Shown one piece after another: positions 1-11,490 of a DNA stretch of 64,000 nucleotides. Both the position numbers and the translations under genes were made by a program. The notes beneath the pieces are model-generated. The model was not told the origin of the DNA and did no database searches. It was given only the letters and a program-made list of their open reading frames with translations. The stretch's first letter is position 1. Every line of letters begins with the position of its first letter. This DNA comes from Paraspadella gotoi (Eukaryota > Chaetognatha): NCBI GenBank assembly GCA_051294375.1, contig CM119263.1, positions 21,374,494 through 21,438,493 on the forward strand. The letters are read 5' to 3'.

Positions 1-2
1 AG

Positions 3-77
3 AAAAAACGATGAATGAATTTTTTTAGAAAAATAGCCAGAAATATATTTTTCTAAAAAATCCATTCATCGTTTTTT
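3..77. repeat. Near-perfect inverted repeat (hairpin)
   Basis: The arms lie at 3-35 and 46-77, around a loop of about 10 nt. Each arm is about 32 bp and contains AAAAAACGATGAATG. The arms differ by one substitution and one T/A-run length difference. It could be a tiny foldback element or the template of a stable hairpin RNA. No target duplication can be judged because it touches the window edge. Confidence 0.8.
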
Positions 78-633
78 TCCCCACAAACACTTTCCAAAGA
101 ACCACTCAAGACCATCATATCCGCACAGGCCCCCACCTCACACCTCAGTGCCCCTACCACTAGATTGGCGGGGCGCGATGAGAATTAGGAATTTAGCAGG
201 GTTGCGTGCTTATAATTTGAGCCGTTGTGTTACCCCCTCCTCCTCACTTCCCGTCCGACGCTCGTTCAATCTTTTCAGATATCGTCACCGCGTTTCCAGT
301 GTCAAGGACGAATTTCGCGCAGAAAAATTCTGAAAAACAAGGGGCGCGCCCCACGCCGCTTCATGGCGTTTAGCGGGAACGAGATACGAGACGTTGAAAG
401 GAAGAAGGTAGGAAGAGCTGTGGGCAATGGAACGCGCCGAGAAATTGGGAGAGGAGAGATACAGTATACAAATCACTCTGCAAGTTGGGAACGAATAATT
501 AAGGTCATTTTTAATTTTACTTAGTAGGCGAAAAACGCGATAAGAAAGTATAAAAAAAACATACCGAGATATATCGATTAAAGTAATCGAGTGGTAATTG
601 ATTTTTAAATGTGTGAGAAGCGGATGACGAGCC
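78..633. other. Unassigned non-coding sequence
   Basis: Mixed-composition sequence. A self-complementary GGGGCGCGCCCC lies near 342-353. Short open frames occur on both strands, but none resembles a known family. Nothing else is supported here. Confidence 0.5.
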
Positions 634-822
634 GAACAGAAAAGCGAGCCGAGGAGCCGAATTGGGGGCGCAGGAGTCGGGCAGAAAAGCGGGCGGAGGA
701 GCAGAAGGGGTTGGCGCAGGAGCAGAGCAGAAGAGAGGGCAGAGGAACCGAAGGGGTGGGCGCAGGAGCTGGGCGCAGGAGCTGGGCAGAAAAGCGGGCA
801 GAGGAGCCGAAGGGGTGGGCGC
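634..822. repeat. 46-bp minisatellite
   Basis: Three full 46-bp units start at 667, 713 and about 772, with partial units on each side. Each begins GGCGCAGGAG and ends GAAGGGGTK. The unit length is not a multiple of three, so the reading frame rotates from unit to unit. The Ala/Glu/Arg-rich and Pro/Ser-rich open frames over it are therefore best read as repeat translations. Confidence 0.75.
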
Positions 823-940
823 CGAATCCGGCGCTGAAATGGCGCCGAGACGACCTTGAAGAACTTGAAGTATCAAGTGGAGTGAAATTCAATTTTATAA
901 ATGGTTTCGTGACGGTTTTGTCGTGTCGTGGCTCGTGAGG

Positions 941-1355
<415 letters not shown>

Positions 1356-1745
1356 TTGGGACCAATCATATATGGGCCTAATTGTATGTGGGCCCAATCC
1401 TATGTGGACCTAATCCTACGTGGGCCCAATCCTTCGTGGGCCCAATCATATATGGGCCCAATTATATGCGGGCCCAATCCTATGGGACCCATAGGATGGG
1501 TGCAATCCTATGGGCGCAGACCTACCTACCTATACCTGGGCCCAATCCTTTGGGTACAATCCTATGTGCGTAATTCTATAGGCGCAATCCTAAGTGGGCG
1601 CAATTCTACTGGGCGGAATACTATGTGGGCGGAACTACGGAGGCCTAATCTTAATTGGGTGCAATTCTACAAGGGCACAATCCAAGGGCGCAATACTGTG
1701 GGCGCAATTTTCTAGGCGCAATCCTACGTGGGTACAATCCTTATG
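1356..1745. repeat. 16-bp minisatellite, consensus TGGGCCCAATCCTATG
   Basis: About 24 diverged copies of a 16-bp unit. The left half mostly carries GGGCCCAA and the right half mostly GGGCGCAA, so variants are grouped along the array. Because 16 is coprime to 3, 48 bp restore the frame, giving a 16-residue quasi-periodic peptide with GPN and WAQSY motifs in the plus-strand frames. No known protein is recognised. I infer a minisatellite, not a gene. Confidence 0.9.
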
Positions 1746-2572
1746 GAATAGAAAAAAAATAACAAAAAAAAGTATATTTAAAGACAAGAAAAGAAAAGAA
1801 AAATGAAAGAAAAGAAAGAAAAGAAGAAAGAAAGAAAGAAGAGAAAAGAAAGAAAAAAGAAAAGAAAAGAAACGAAAGAAATAAGGAGAAAAGGAAAAAA
1901 AAAAAGAAAGAGAAGGACGAAAGAGGAAAAGAGAAGAAAAGTAGACAAGACAGGAAAGGAAAGGAAAAGGAAAAGAAAAGAAAAAAAAAAAACAAGAAAG
2001 GAGAAAGAAAAGAAAAAGAAAGAAGAAAAGAAAAAGAAAAAATAAAAGAAAAAGAAAAAGAAAAAAGAAAAGAAAAAGAAAAGAAAAAAAGAAAGGAAAG
2101 TAAAAAAAAAGAACAAGAAAAGAAAGAAAAGAAAAGAAAAAGAAAAAGAAAAAAAAAAAAAAGGAAGAAAGAAAGGAAGAAAGGGAAGAGAAGGAAAGAA
2201 AGGAAAAGAAAGAAAAGACAAAAAGAAAGGGAAAGAAAGAAAGGAAAGGAAATGAAAGAAAGAAAAGGAAGAAAAAGAAAAGAAAAGCGAAAAGAAAAGA
2301 AAATGAAAGGAAAGGAAAAAAAAAAAAAAAGGAAAGGAAAGGAAACGGGAAAAAGAAAAGAAAATGAAAAGAAAAAGAAAGGAAAAGAAAGGGAAAGGAA
2401 AAGAAAAGGAAAGGAAAAGGAAAGGAAAGGAAAGAAAGGAAGAAAGAAAGGCAAAAGGCAAAAGGAAAAGAAAGAGAAAGGAAAGGAAAGCGAAAGGAAA
2501 GGAAAGGGAAAAGGAAAGCGAAAGAAAAAGAAGAGAAGGAAAAGAGAAAAGAAAGAAAAGAAAAGAAGCGGA
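1746..2572. repeat. Polypurine tract, (GAAA)/(GGAAA)-rich
   Basis: About 0.8 kb of almost only A and G on the plus strand, built from GAAA, GGAAA and GAAAA units with rare T or C. A 352-codon minus-strand frame across it reads as Phe/Ser/Leu repeats and is not a credible protein. Such tracts can form triplex DNA (general knowledge). Confidence 0.93.
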
Positions 2573-2916
2573 AACGTCCTTTTCCCCGATCTCGCGATCA
2601 CCAACCAAAGTTGTCGCCTTCTCCTCTTTTTCGACGCCAAGTGTACAAGGCGGAGCAGAGAAACCAAATCGAAGTTGGCGGCTGCGGGCGTCGGCGGCTT
2701 CGCGTGCGGCCCGGTCGTCGGCAAAAGGCCTGCGGCGTTCGCCTCCAGACGCGCGCGCACGCTGGACCTTCGAGTTCCGGCGGCAACTTGCCTAATCATT
2801 CTCGTGGCTAAGCAACTATAAAATTCTCTGCATTAAGTGTGGCTCGACTTCCAGTTGATCGGCCGAGGGGAGAAACCAAAAATGTAACGCCATTCGATCG
2901 GTTGGACGAGGAGGAG
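2573..2916. other. GC-rich unassigned segment
   Basis: The composition changes sharply from the purine tract to CpG-rich sequence (about 2580-2815), then to mixed sequence. Several short frames overlap on both strands. None shows a family signature. A promoter or exon is possible but not shown. Confidence 0.4.
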
Positions 2917-3181
2917 AGAGGAGAGAGAGAGAGAGAGAGAGAGACGAACGACGAAGAGAGAGAAGACGAGAGAGAGAAGAGAGAAGAGAGAGAGAGAGAG
3001 AAAAAAAGAAAAGAGAAGAAGAAAGAGAGTTGACGTGGCAATCAAGAAGAACCGGTATCCGTTTCGTCTCTTGTCTTATAATTCGGTTAATCGCGGCCAA
3101 GAGGATTGGTGACAAATCAAGAAAACCTCTTTTCTCTCTGCGTCTCTCTCTCTCTCTTCGTCTCTCTCTCTCTCTCTCGTG

Positions 3182-3212
<31 letters not shown>

Positions 3213-3226
3213 GCCTCTCTCTCATT
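2917..3226. repeat. Head-to-head (GA)n ... (CT)n snap-back pair
   Basis: GA-rich sequence at 2917-3030 is followed about 100 bp later by CT-rich sequence at 3137-3226. The two tracts are complementary and could fold into a long, imperfect hairpin around the non-repetitive spacer. Confidence 0.8.
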
Positions 3227-3534
3227 CGTGTTCACCCCGTTTTCATTCACTTTGCACAATTCACTTCGACGAATCACGAAATCGCTCCGGAATTAATCCC
3301 GTGCGCCTTTCTCCTGTTCTTTCACGGGGGAAGGCGTCGGGGTGATTTCAAATCCCTCTAATCATTCGCTGTCCGAGCCATCAACACAAATTAAACTCAT
3401 TCGTCTCTCGGTCCAAAAAAAAAAGAAATTGTTTTCAAATTGAAAAAAAGAAAGAAAAAAATGAAAAGATTAATGTAGCGATTGAGACTTAGCTGCTGCG
3501 GAGAGGAGAGGGTGGCGTTCCAGCGGCGGTGTGG
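3227..3534. other. Unassigned sequence
   Basis: AT-leaning non-repetitive sequence with A-runs near 3415-3460. No supported feature. Confidence 0.5.
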
Positions 3535-3665
3535 TGGCCGCAGAGCGAAGAGAGAGTAGAGAACGAGAGAGAGAGAGCCGAGAGAGAGAGACGGAAGAGA
3601 GAGAGAGAGCAGAGAGAGAGAGAGAGCGAGAGAGAGATGAGAAACGAGAGGAGACAGGAGAGAGA
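3535..3665. repeat. Interrupted (GA)n tract
   Basis: GA dinucleotides broken by GCAG, CGAG and ACGG interruptions. Confidence 0.8.
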
Positions 3666-5863
3666 GGTTCGGGAATGGCGGGGGGGGTAGAAAATAGAAA
3701 ATGCGATTGATTACATTTCGCTGGGATTAATCAAAGACTAAAAAAATCGATTTTGCTCCTAACGTAAAAAAAAAGATGAGATCGAGTCGGTGAAAACTTT
3801 GGCCCGACGGAGGATCAGCGGTCATCAGCGTCAACAATGACGTTCATCGACGACCTCAGCGCTGCCCGTCGGCCTCAGAACGAAACAAATGACGCGGAAG
3901 AAAGAAAGAAAAAAAGATGATTAATTCCCGTTTTGTTTTGGTGTTGTGGTTTTTAGAGTTGTTGTTATTGTCATTATAACATACTATCGGTCGGATGAGA
4001 TGTGAGAGATTTAATTTCGTTGTCGTTGTTGTTGTCTTCTTCGTTATCGTTTTCGACAAAAGAGCATCGAGCGATGAGAATATCACAGACTCCTTAACGA
4101 CGAAAACAAGGACGACGTCGACGAAATAGACGACACGCCCACCTCACCAAAACAAGGGCCGCGCCCCTTTCGCGCCCTTTCCCGTCGCCCGAGCCCCAGA
4201 ACGGCGCCCTTCCTTGTTTTCGGAAATGGGCGCGCCCCCTCCTCCGAACCCTTGAAAGCCGGCGCGACCTTCCGACGTTGAAGTGGCGCCTCGACGCCGC
4301 CTCTCTTCCAGGTCCTCTTCCTTCTCTCTTCTTCATTCTCCTCTTCTCTTTCTTGTTCTCCTTTTTATCTTCTTCTCATTCTCGTCCTGGGCTCCACTAT
4401 CCGCCGCTAATGACTCATCCTTGAATAATAATATTATGGGGAAAAGGGAAAAGGAGGAGGAGGAGGAAGAGGAAGAGGAGGAGGATGACATAATCAAGGA
4501 TAAAAAAGCAAAAAAGAAGAGATAAATGTTAGTACTATATATGTATAAGAAGTAAATAGACCAGAAGAATAGAGAAGCCAAAAAGAAAAAAGTGATGAGG
4601 AAGAGAAGAGATTAAACGAGTAAGAAAAAAAGGGAAAGTAAAAAAACACGAATGAGACGCGAGAGACTTGAAAAAACTCTTTTATTTTTTTTTCTCCTTT
4701 TTTTTCTTTATTTTTTCGTCTCGTCATAATTAAGAAGGCGATAAACTTGGAAGGTAAGCAAAGTAAGAGAGGTGGAAGGAAAAAAAAGAAGTAAGGTCAT
4801 TTTGGCTCCCACCAAGGAGAGAAAAGAAAACTGTAAAGCCTCTCTCCCTCATGAAATTAATAGAAACTTTAAAAGGGGAAAGGAAGGATGTGATTGTAAA
4901 TTGTGAAGGTTTGTAGTTCTCAGATTGAGAAATTGAAGGACGGAATCAAAGGTTAAACAATCAACACAAGTCTTCTTCTTGGAAGATGATTAAAAAAAAT
5001 GCTGGATGGACGTAAACATTCTGAGAAAAACCCAGGGGCGCGATAAAAGGATATGATGAAGAAAGAGAAAAAAAAAGATAGAAGAAAGAAAAGTAAAAAA
5101 AATCCTAATACTTTATAACTGCTGCCGCACGAACCCTTAAAAAAATAATAAAAAAAGAAGCAATAAACGGAAAATAAAGAAACAGTGGGATAAGAAGCAG
5201 TTGGGAAAAAGTGTTCCGAGATTTGGAGATGTCAAATGCGACCGCCGACCAGTCATGCGATGGCTAAAGGTGCAAAACGATTCCGAGCGAAACAATATAT
5301 ACGTGGACAACAAATTCGATAGGTCGTTTTAAATCGTTTCAGTAATTTTATTCTATAACCAGGATGTAGGTTTAATATGTTTATTTATTTATTTCAAAAT
5401 TGACTGACTCTCCCCAAAGAAATATTGAAGCGTTGTCAAATTGTATAAAAACGGTTGAACTCTCATCTTAAGCGGATGTCGAATCTCCCGTCGTGTTATT
5501 CTTGTGCCAATATTTTGTCCGTTTGTATCTTTGTATAAATATTGTTGAAGATTAGAGGAAGAGGTTGATAAGGGGAGAGTGGGAAAGAATATGGGAATAG
5601 TGGAGTAAAAAAAGGATTATGAGTAATTGACATTAAAAAAAAGTAAGTTTGTCAAATTACTCCGTACTCAAGGACGCGAGTAATTTTGTTTTTTACAGTC
5701 ATTTACATTCATGTTATTTTTATTAAGGACCCTGATCGGTTTAGTGATAATTCCTCTGTAGTTCAATTGTAATTTTGAAATCCAATGGGTTCTGGGGGTT
5801 ATTCAGTTCTCAAATACAACCGTCAGAAATCATTCCTTTCCTGTTTTCACGTGATTGACTTCA
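3666..5863. other. Non-coding stretch with a short (GGA)n run
   Basis: Mostly AT-rich, A-rich sequence. A CpG-rich patch lies at about 4100-4300 and a GGA/GAA trinucleotide run at 4453-4486. Frames here are low-complexity. No gene is recognised. Confidence 0.5.
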
Positions 5864-5913
5864 TCGGGATCCAGTTCCATCGTCAATGAGATCATTAGTC
5901 ACTTGGATCCCGA
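5864..5913. repeat. 10-bp perfect inverted repeat
   Basis: TCGGGATCCA at 5864-5873 pairs with TGGATCCCGA at 5904-5913, around a 30-bp loop. Function unknown. An inverted repeat this short can arise by chance. Confidence 0.5.
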
Positions 5914-6405
5914 AACCTCCTACGACTCGCGTCGAGGGATCACATCTTTTTTTCGCCTCATGACTCAAGGGGTTCAAGTGTGATCATCGGGCAATAAGGA
6001 TGGAACGAACGGGCAAAGGTAGAGAAGGCGGGGGAAGGAAAGGGCATGGGGGTTGATCGATCAAAAAAAGAGAAAGGAAAAAGTAGGTATACATCCGACA
6101 ACGAAAGTTGTGGTTGAGTTGGCAGATACAGATTAACTACCTGAGACAAAGAGAGTCAGTTCATGAGGCAATAAAGACAACGGTAGTCGCAATTCCGACG
6201 AGCGGGCGGCCGGGCGGGCCAAGGAGCCGGACGAAGCGGCCAAAGCTCGCAAAGTCGGCGACGGAAAATGCAAAAACCTCGCGCGCGATTTGCGCGAAAA
6301 TCGTAGGGAATGATTTGTGCAAATGATTTGTGACCCGAGAAGAGAAGGAAAGGACCTGGCCTACATTCGGCGGGAGAAGGGGGAGAAAGGGAGGAAGGTA
6401 ATGTC
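5914..6405. other. Unassigned sequence
   Basis: Mixed sequence with a GC-richer part at about 6195-6300. Short frames on both strands show no family signature. Confidence 0.45.
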
Positions 6406-6455
6406 GGCGACGACGACGACGACGACGACAACGAGGACGACGACGAAGACGACGA
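6406..6455. repeat. (GAC)n trinucleotide tract
   Basis: GAC units with a few interruptions (ACAACGAGG, AAG). One of several GAC/GTC tracts in the window. Confidence 0.9.
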
Positions 6456-6540
6456 GTGCGAAGGAGATAATGGCTGCGAGAAAAAGGCTTGAAAGTTACA
6501 ACCCTAAGACAACAACCTCGAGAACAAGCAGAGCATAAGA

Positions 6541-6696
6541 NNNNNNNNNNNNNNNNNNNNNNNNNNNNNNNNNNNNNNNNNNNNNNNNNNNNNNNNNNNN
6601 NNNNNNNNNNNNNNNNNNNNNNNNNNNNNNNNNNNNNNNNNNNNNNNNNNNNNNNNNNNNNNNNNNNNNNNNNNNNNNNNNNNNNNNNNNNNNNNN
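6541..6696. other. Assembly gap, 156 N
   Basis: Unknown bases. The right flank (6697-6722) is a GA run, suggesting the gap was caused by the repeat. The following 6723-7081 holds no supported feature. Confidence 0.99.
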
Positions 6697-7081
6697 GAGA
6701 GAGAGAGAGAGAGAGAGAGAAAGTAGAGCAGCGAGAGGAGAGTGAAAAGGAGAAGTAAAGAGATAAAAAAGAAAAAAAATAAATCCTAAAAAATATAATT
6801 TAATAATCAGAGACAAATGTAGATATGAATGTTGAGACATTCCTTCATAAAAATGAAAATCATTAATCTTCCAATCAGCAATTCTCGTTCATCGATGATT
6901 CTCGTCGCCGCAAGAGACTTTGAAAATGAAAGCGAAAATAAAGAAGGAAAAGTCGATAGACGAAGTCACCCGGTCGCGTGATTAGCGTCGGGTCACGTGG
7001 TTCCTTGGAAAGTTCCTTCTATCACATCAATGCGTCCGTGGATCGCGGATCGAAAATTCTCAAGAGACGAAACGAATAAAA

Positions 7082-7517
7082 NNNNNNNNNNNNNNNNNNN
7101 NNNNNNNNNNNNNNNNNNNNNNNNNNNNNNNNNNNNNNNNNNNNNNNNNNNNNNNNNNNNNNNNNNNNNNNNNNNNNNNNNNNNNNNNNNNNNNNNNNNN
7201 NNNNNNNNNNNNNNNNNNNNNNNNNNNNNNNNNNNNNNNNNNNNNNNNNNNNNNNNNNNNNNNNNNNNNNNNNNNNNNNNNNNNNNNNNNNNNNNNNNNN
7301 NNNNNNNNNNNNNNNNNNNNNNNNNNNNNNNNNNNNNNNNNNNNNNNNNNNNNNNNNNNNNNNNNNNNNNNNNNNNNNNNNNNNNNNNNNNNNNNNNNNN
7401 NNNNNNNNNNNNNNNNNNNNNNNNNNNNNNNNNNNNNNNNNNNNNNNNNNNNNNNNNNNNNNNNNNNNNNNNNNNNNNNNNNNNNNNNNNNNNNNNNNNN
7501 NNNNNNNNNNNNNNNNN
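7082..7517. other. Assembly gap, 436 N
   Basis: Unknown bases. Sequence to its right resumes inside a hAT-like repeat, so the left part of that element is probably hidden here. Confidence 0.99.
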
Positions 7518-7784
7518 AGAATTTTTTCAAAAAGAGTTTATATTTCTTTTATCAACTTTTTATGACGAATCCAAATCTGCAAAAAATGCTTACCAAAAAT
7601 ATTTTGAAATTTTTAACTTTATTGGTTTTAGTACTTTTTTTAGTTATAAATATGGCCACCCCTACTGGTAAATTGTTTTAAAATTTATTATATTATTATA
7701 TAATGTCATTATATAATGTTGTTGTCCTCACTTTTAGGAATTAATTAAATTAGAAAGTTAAAATTTAAAAAATTACTACGCCTA
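7518..7784. mobile_element. Right arm of hAT-like foldback element (partial)
   Basis: This matches the right arm of the copy at 13289-14085. Shared blocks run from the AATTTTTTCAAAAAGAG part to the terminal ACTACGCCT. The left arm would fall in the N gap. No target duplication can be tested. It is an independent copy, since its divergence is clearly greater than between the tile copies. Confidence 0.7.
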
Positions 7785-8303
7785 TACTTGGGTTATGTCA
7801 AACTGACAAAAAAGACCTAAAACAAAAAATTTGTAAAAAATAATTAATTATTAATTAATTTACTATGTAAGAAACTAATTAAATCATTGTTTTTAATGTA
7901 ATAATATAATTAATTATCACTGCTAATTGATATTATAACATTATAATATTTTATATATATATATATTATAATTTTTTTATCTTTCCCTTTTTTTTATTTA
8001 ATTAAATCATATAAATTAACGCAAAATGTTTGATTGGAAGTTAAATAGAAAAAAAAGAGAAAAAAAGAAAGTAAAATAGTAGAAAATAAAGGGGGTTCTT
8101 CAATCTGCGATCTCCTTCAAAAATCGTGGCGGGGATTCCCTGAAGTGGTTAAAAAATGAACAGTTGTAGGGAATAGTGGAAGAGTGCCCTGTCCCCTTAT
8201 TGCCAGTTCGAACTGAGCGTTTATGAGCGTCGTCGTGAGTCTTTTGGTCAAACTGAAAAGACTCGATGGTGATTTAGGAAGGTGGCGGAATTACGATGGA
8301 TAG

Positions 8304-8306
<3 letters not shown>
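7785..8306. other. AT-rich unassigned sequence
   Basis: Very AT-rich, with TTAATTAATTA-type runs at 7840-7990. No gene or element boundary recognised. Confidence 0.5.
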
Positions 8307-8355
<49 letters not shown>

Positions 8356-10650
8356 CAGAGAGAGAGAAAGTAAGTGGCACGAAGGAGTGAATAAGAGGGT
8401 AAGAAAAATTAAAGAAGGAAGAAAAGAAAGCCGAGAAAAAAAAGGAGTGAAGAAAAATTTACTCTAAAAGGAAAAAAAACTGTCACAAATTAGAGAAGGG
8501 ACGAAGAGTGTTAAGGTTAAAAGTAAGAAAATTTAGGATTTTTCCTGTTACTAGGACAAACAATAACTAGTTGAATATAGTAACTAGTTGGTTGTACCAA
8601 TTTCATATAAAAGAAAAGCATATTTCTTCGGAAAATAAAAGTTTCGTTTTTCTGAATTCTAAAATTTGCGAAGAGACAAAATTCGATGCGAAGGTGGAGC
8701 CAAATCGAAACGACGACAACAACGACAAAACACAACAAGGACAACAACAGCGACAACAAGGAAAACAAGGAGCCAAACCACGATGCAAGGGAGCAAGACC
8801 CAGAACAAACAAATTGTCGACCCTTAAACGAAGAAAACAAAGAGAGACTGTCACGCGGCGGGAGGGAAGAGAGAAAAAAGACCGTAATGACCAAGAAACG
8901 AAGAAACTGCGCCATTCAGCCGATCGGGAAGGGAAAAAATGAGGAATTACGCAAAACTGTAAAGATGAAAGGAAAAACGATGCGAAGTTGGTTGGGTAAT
9001 TGTTTGGTTGGGTAAGTTCGTAAATGACCAGAATCAGCGTGTGATAAATGAAAAAAGGGATTCCGACTTAAAAAACGGCGTTGTCCGATTGTACACGTGT
9101 TCACACGATTTCTTTTCCACATCTTTTCTTTCTTTCCTTTTTTTGACGTACGCTCGAAAAGTAAAAAGTTGGCGCAACGCCACGGGGAAATCCCGTTGAC
9201 GCCAATCTGGCTCCATCACGACCCCAACTTTCTTTTTTTTCTGTCCCTTTTTTTCCCTTTTCCTTTTTTTTTTCTGCGGAGACTCTTTCGTTTCCTTCCG
9301 ACGAAGAAGCCTCGATTCGCGCTCAAGTGACGAAAGTCAAAAAAACTCGAAAATAGGGTAAAATCACTTTTCGGCCTTTTTAGACCATTTTTTAAGAATC
9401 GTCTCCCAAAAAAGGGAATCAAGTTGGAAAATAGAAAGAAAGAAAGAAAAAAATAAAGAACTAAACGAAAATTTCATTTTTGAAAATGTTATATATTAAC
9501 TAAATTGGGTGGATAAATTTAAGAAATGTTGTTTAGTGGTGAATCCCAAGTTCACGTGCCAAAAGAAAAACATTTACAAAACCAAACATAACGATTAAAC
9601 AGAAGGCACAACGATGGTTAATGAAAAAATGAAATGACCTCAGAAAATAAAAAGGAAACTTTTTCTTTTTTTTTTCTTTTTTATTCCGGAAGTCGATTGG
9701 ATGCGAGAGAAAAAAGAAGGAGAAGAGAGAAATCTTTTTGCCGAAATAAATTTGAGTGAAAAATAGCATTTTTAAAATTGGACGAAAAAAAAATGTTGAG
9801 CGGATTGCGGAATTTTTTCGCCATTACATTCGAAATTCCGATTTTGAGTAAACTCTTTTTTTTTCCTTCAATGCCGGAAAATGTAAAACAAGTCATTTGC
9901 CAAAGAATGCGAAGTTGGAAGGAATATTTTTTGTTAAAGATTGATTAAATCCAGATTCCGTAATATATGTAGATTAGCAAGAGTATATAATTTTATATGG
10001 TAACAAAATTGTAAGTAAGAGTAATCCGCGGAGGGCGAAGAGGTAAGGTCATATGAGGGTAAGTCTTCTCATCCCCGCGGCGATTGTTGACAATAGGGGA
10101 AGGTAGGACCAATTGTAAACAAAAGCTGGTAGTCTTCTCACCGTGAGATTGCCGATTACAGTGATAGGCGATGGCAATCTGTGAATTGGTGAGATTTATC
10201 AGGAAATTAAAAAAAATATATTTATGCGACGACGTAACAAAAAAAAAGTAAACAAAAAGTAATATCCTTAACAGAAAAAAGTTTAATAAAGTGTTTTCAT
10301 TTTTTCTTACGAATCAATCCAAATGACGAAGAAAAGAATGGGGAGATTATTTTAAAGAAGATTTCGATAAAAAAAATAAATAAAACGAAGATGAAGTATT
10401 TAAAAAAAATTATGAAGCGATTCATCCTTCAAGGACACGAGAAAGAGTAGGATGAGGAAGAGGAGGAGGAGGAGAATGAAAAAAAAAGAAAAGAAAGGGG
10501 GGAGACAAAGAAAAACAGAGTGTAACATGTAAAGATTAAAGAGTCTCTACGCAAACACCAACGGCTGTGGGCCTAAGTCGGGTAAAGGTTGCCCTTCCCG
10601 AACACAAGCAAGAAAAAAAATGGAAATAGAAAAATAAAGGGGGAGAAAAA

Positions 10651-10748
10651 AAGGTAGAAAATAGTGAAAAAAGGAAGAAACATAAATGGTGGAACGGAAA
10701 GATTTGAGGGGGAAAGGTTAAAGATGAAGAGAGAGAGAGAGAGAAGAG

Positions 10749-10814
<66 letters not shown>

Positions 10815-11420
10815 GGAATGGTGGGAGTGTTTCGTTGTTGTTAAGCCTATCCGTGACTAATCGTCCGAAATCTCAAGAAAACCGCAGAATATTTTTTATC
10901 TTTTATTTGAATATAATTTTTTTCCCGATTTTTCATCACGTTAATAGTTTATTTTTTTTTAGGGGGGGGCGAAGACCAATCCTTTAAAAAAAAGACAGGC
11001 ATTAAAAAAAAGTAATGACTCAAAGCTACGAATAACATCCGGGATCCGAGAATCATAATCTATTTTGTTTCCTCTGCTGAGGGCAAAAAAGTTTGAGGGA
11101 GTGGGGGAAAGCAATCTAGAATAAAAAAGATCAATTTCGATCAAAAACATATAGACACAAAAAAACCGAGAGAGAGAGAGAGAAAGAAAAACCAATTTGA
11201 TAATTCCTCCTATTGGTCCGAGTCCATTCAAAATCCAATCTTCATAAGCTAAACAAACATCCGACTATTGACTCAAAAAACCACGAAATTAACTCAATTC
11301 TCAATAATTCGAGGCTAAAAAAAGAAATATGCATGCATACTGAGGAAAAGAGTTATAAAAAAATTATGAACGAACTCGCCAGTCAAGCTCGAACGAGGGC
11401 TCGGCAAAAAAAAAAAATAG
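10651..11420. other. Segment present only in tile 1
   Basis: Between two GA tracts (10731-10812 and 11424-11500), tile 1 carries about 0.75 kb that tile 2 lacks. Tile 2 has an unrelated segment of about 2.7 kb at this place. No coding signature seen. Confidence 0.65.
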
Positions 11421-11439
11421 AGGAGAGAGAGAGAGAGAG

Positions 11440-11490
<51 letters not shown>

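Noticed and set aside
1356-1745. CRISPR array
   Set aside because: Units are contiguous 16-mers without unique spacers, in a eukaryotic context.
1741-2799. 352-codon minus-strand open frame, the longest without N
   Set aside because: It reads almost wholly as Phe/Ser/Leu from the polypurine tract. Composition, not coding, keeps it open.
8571-8942. 124-codon plus-strand frame as a gene
   Set aside because: The near-identical copy at 16.7-17.1 kb breaks it with several frameshifts and stops, so there is no sign of constraint.
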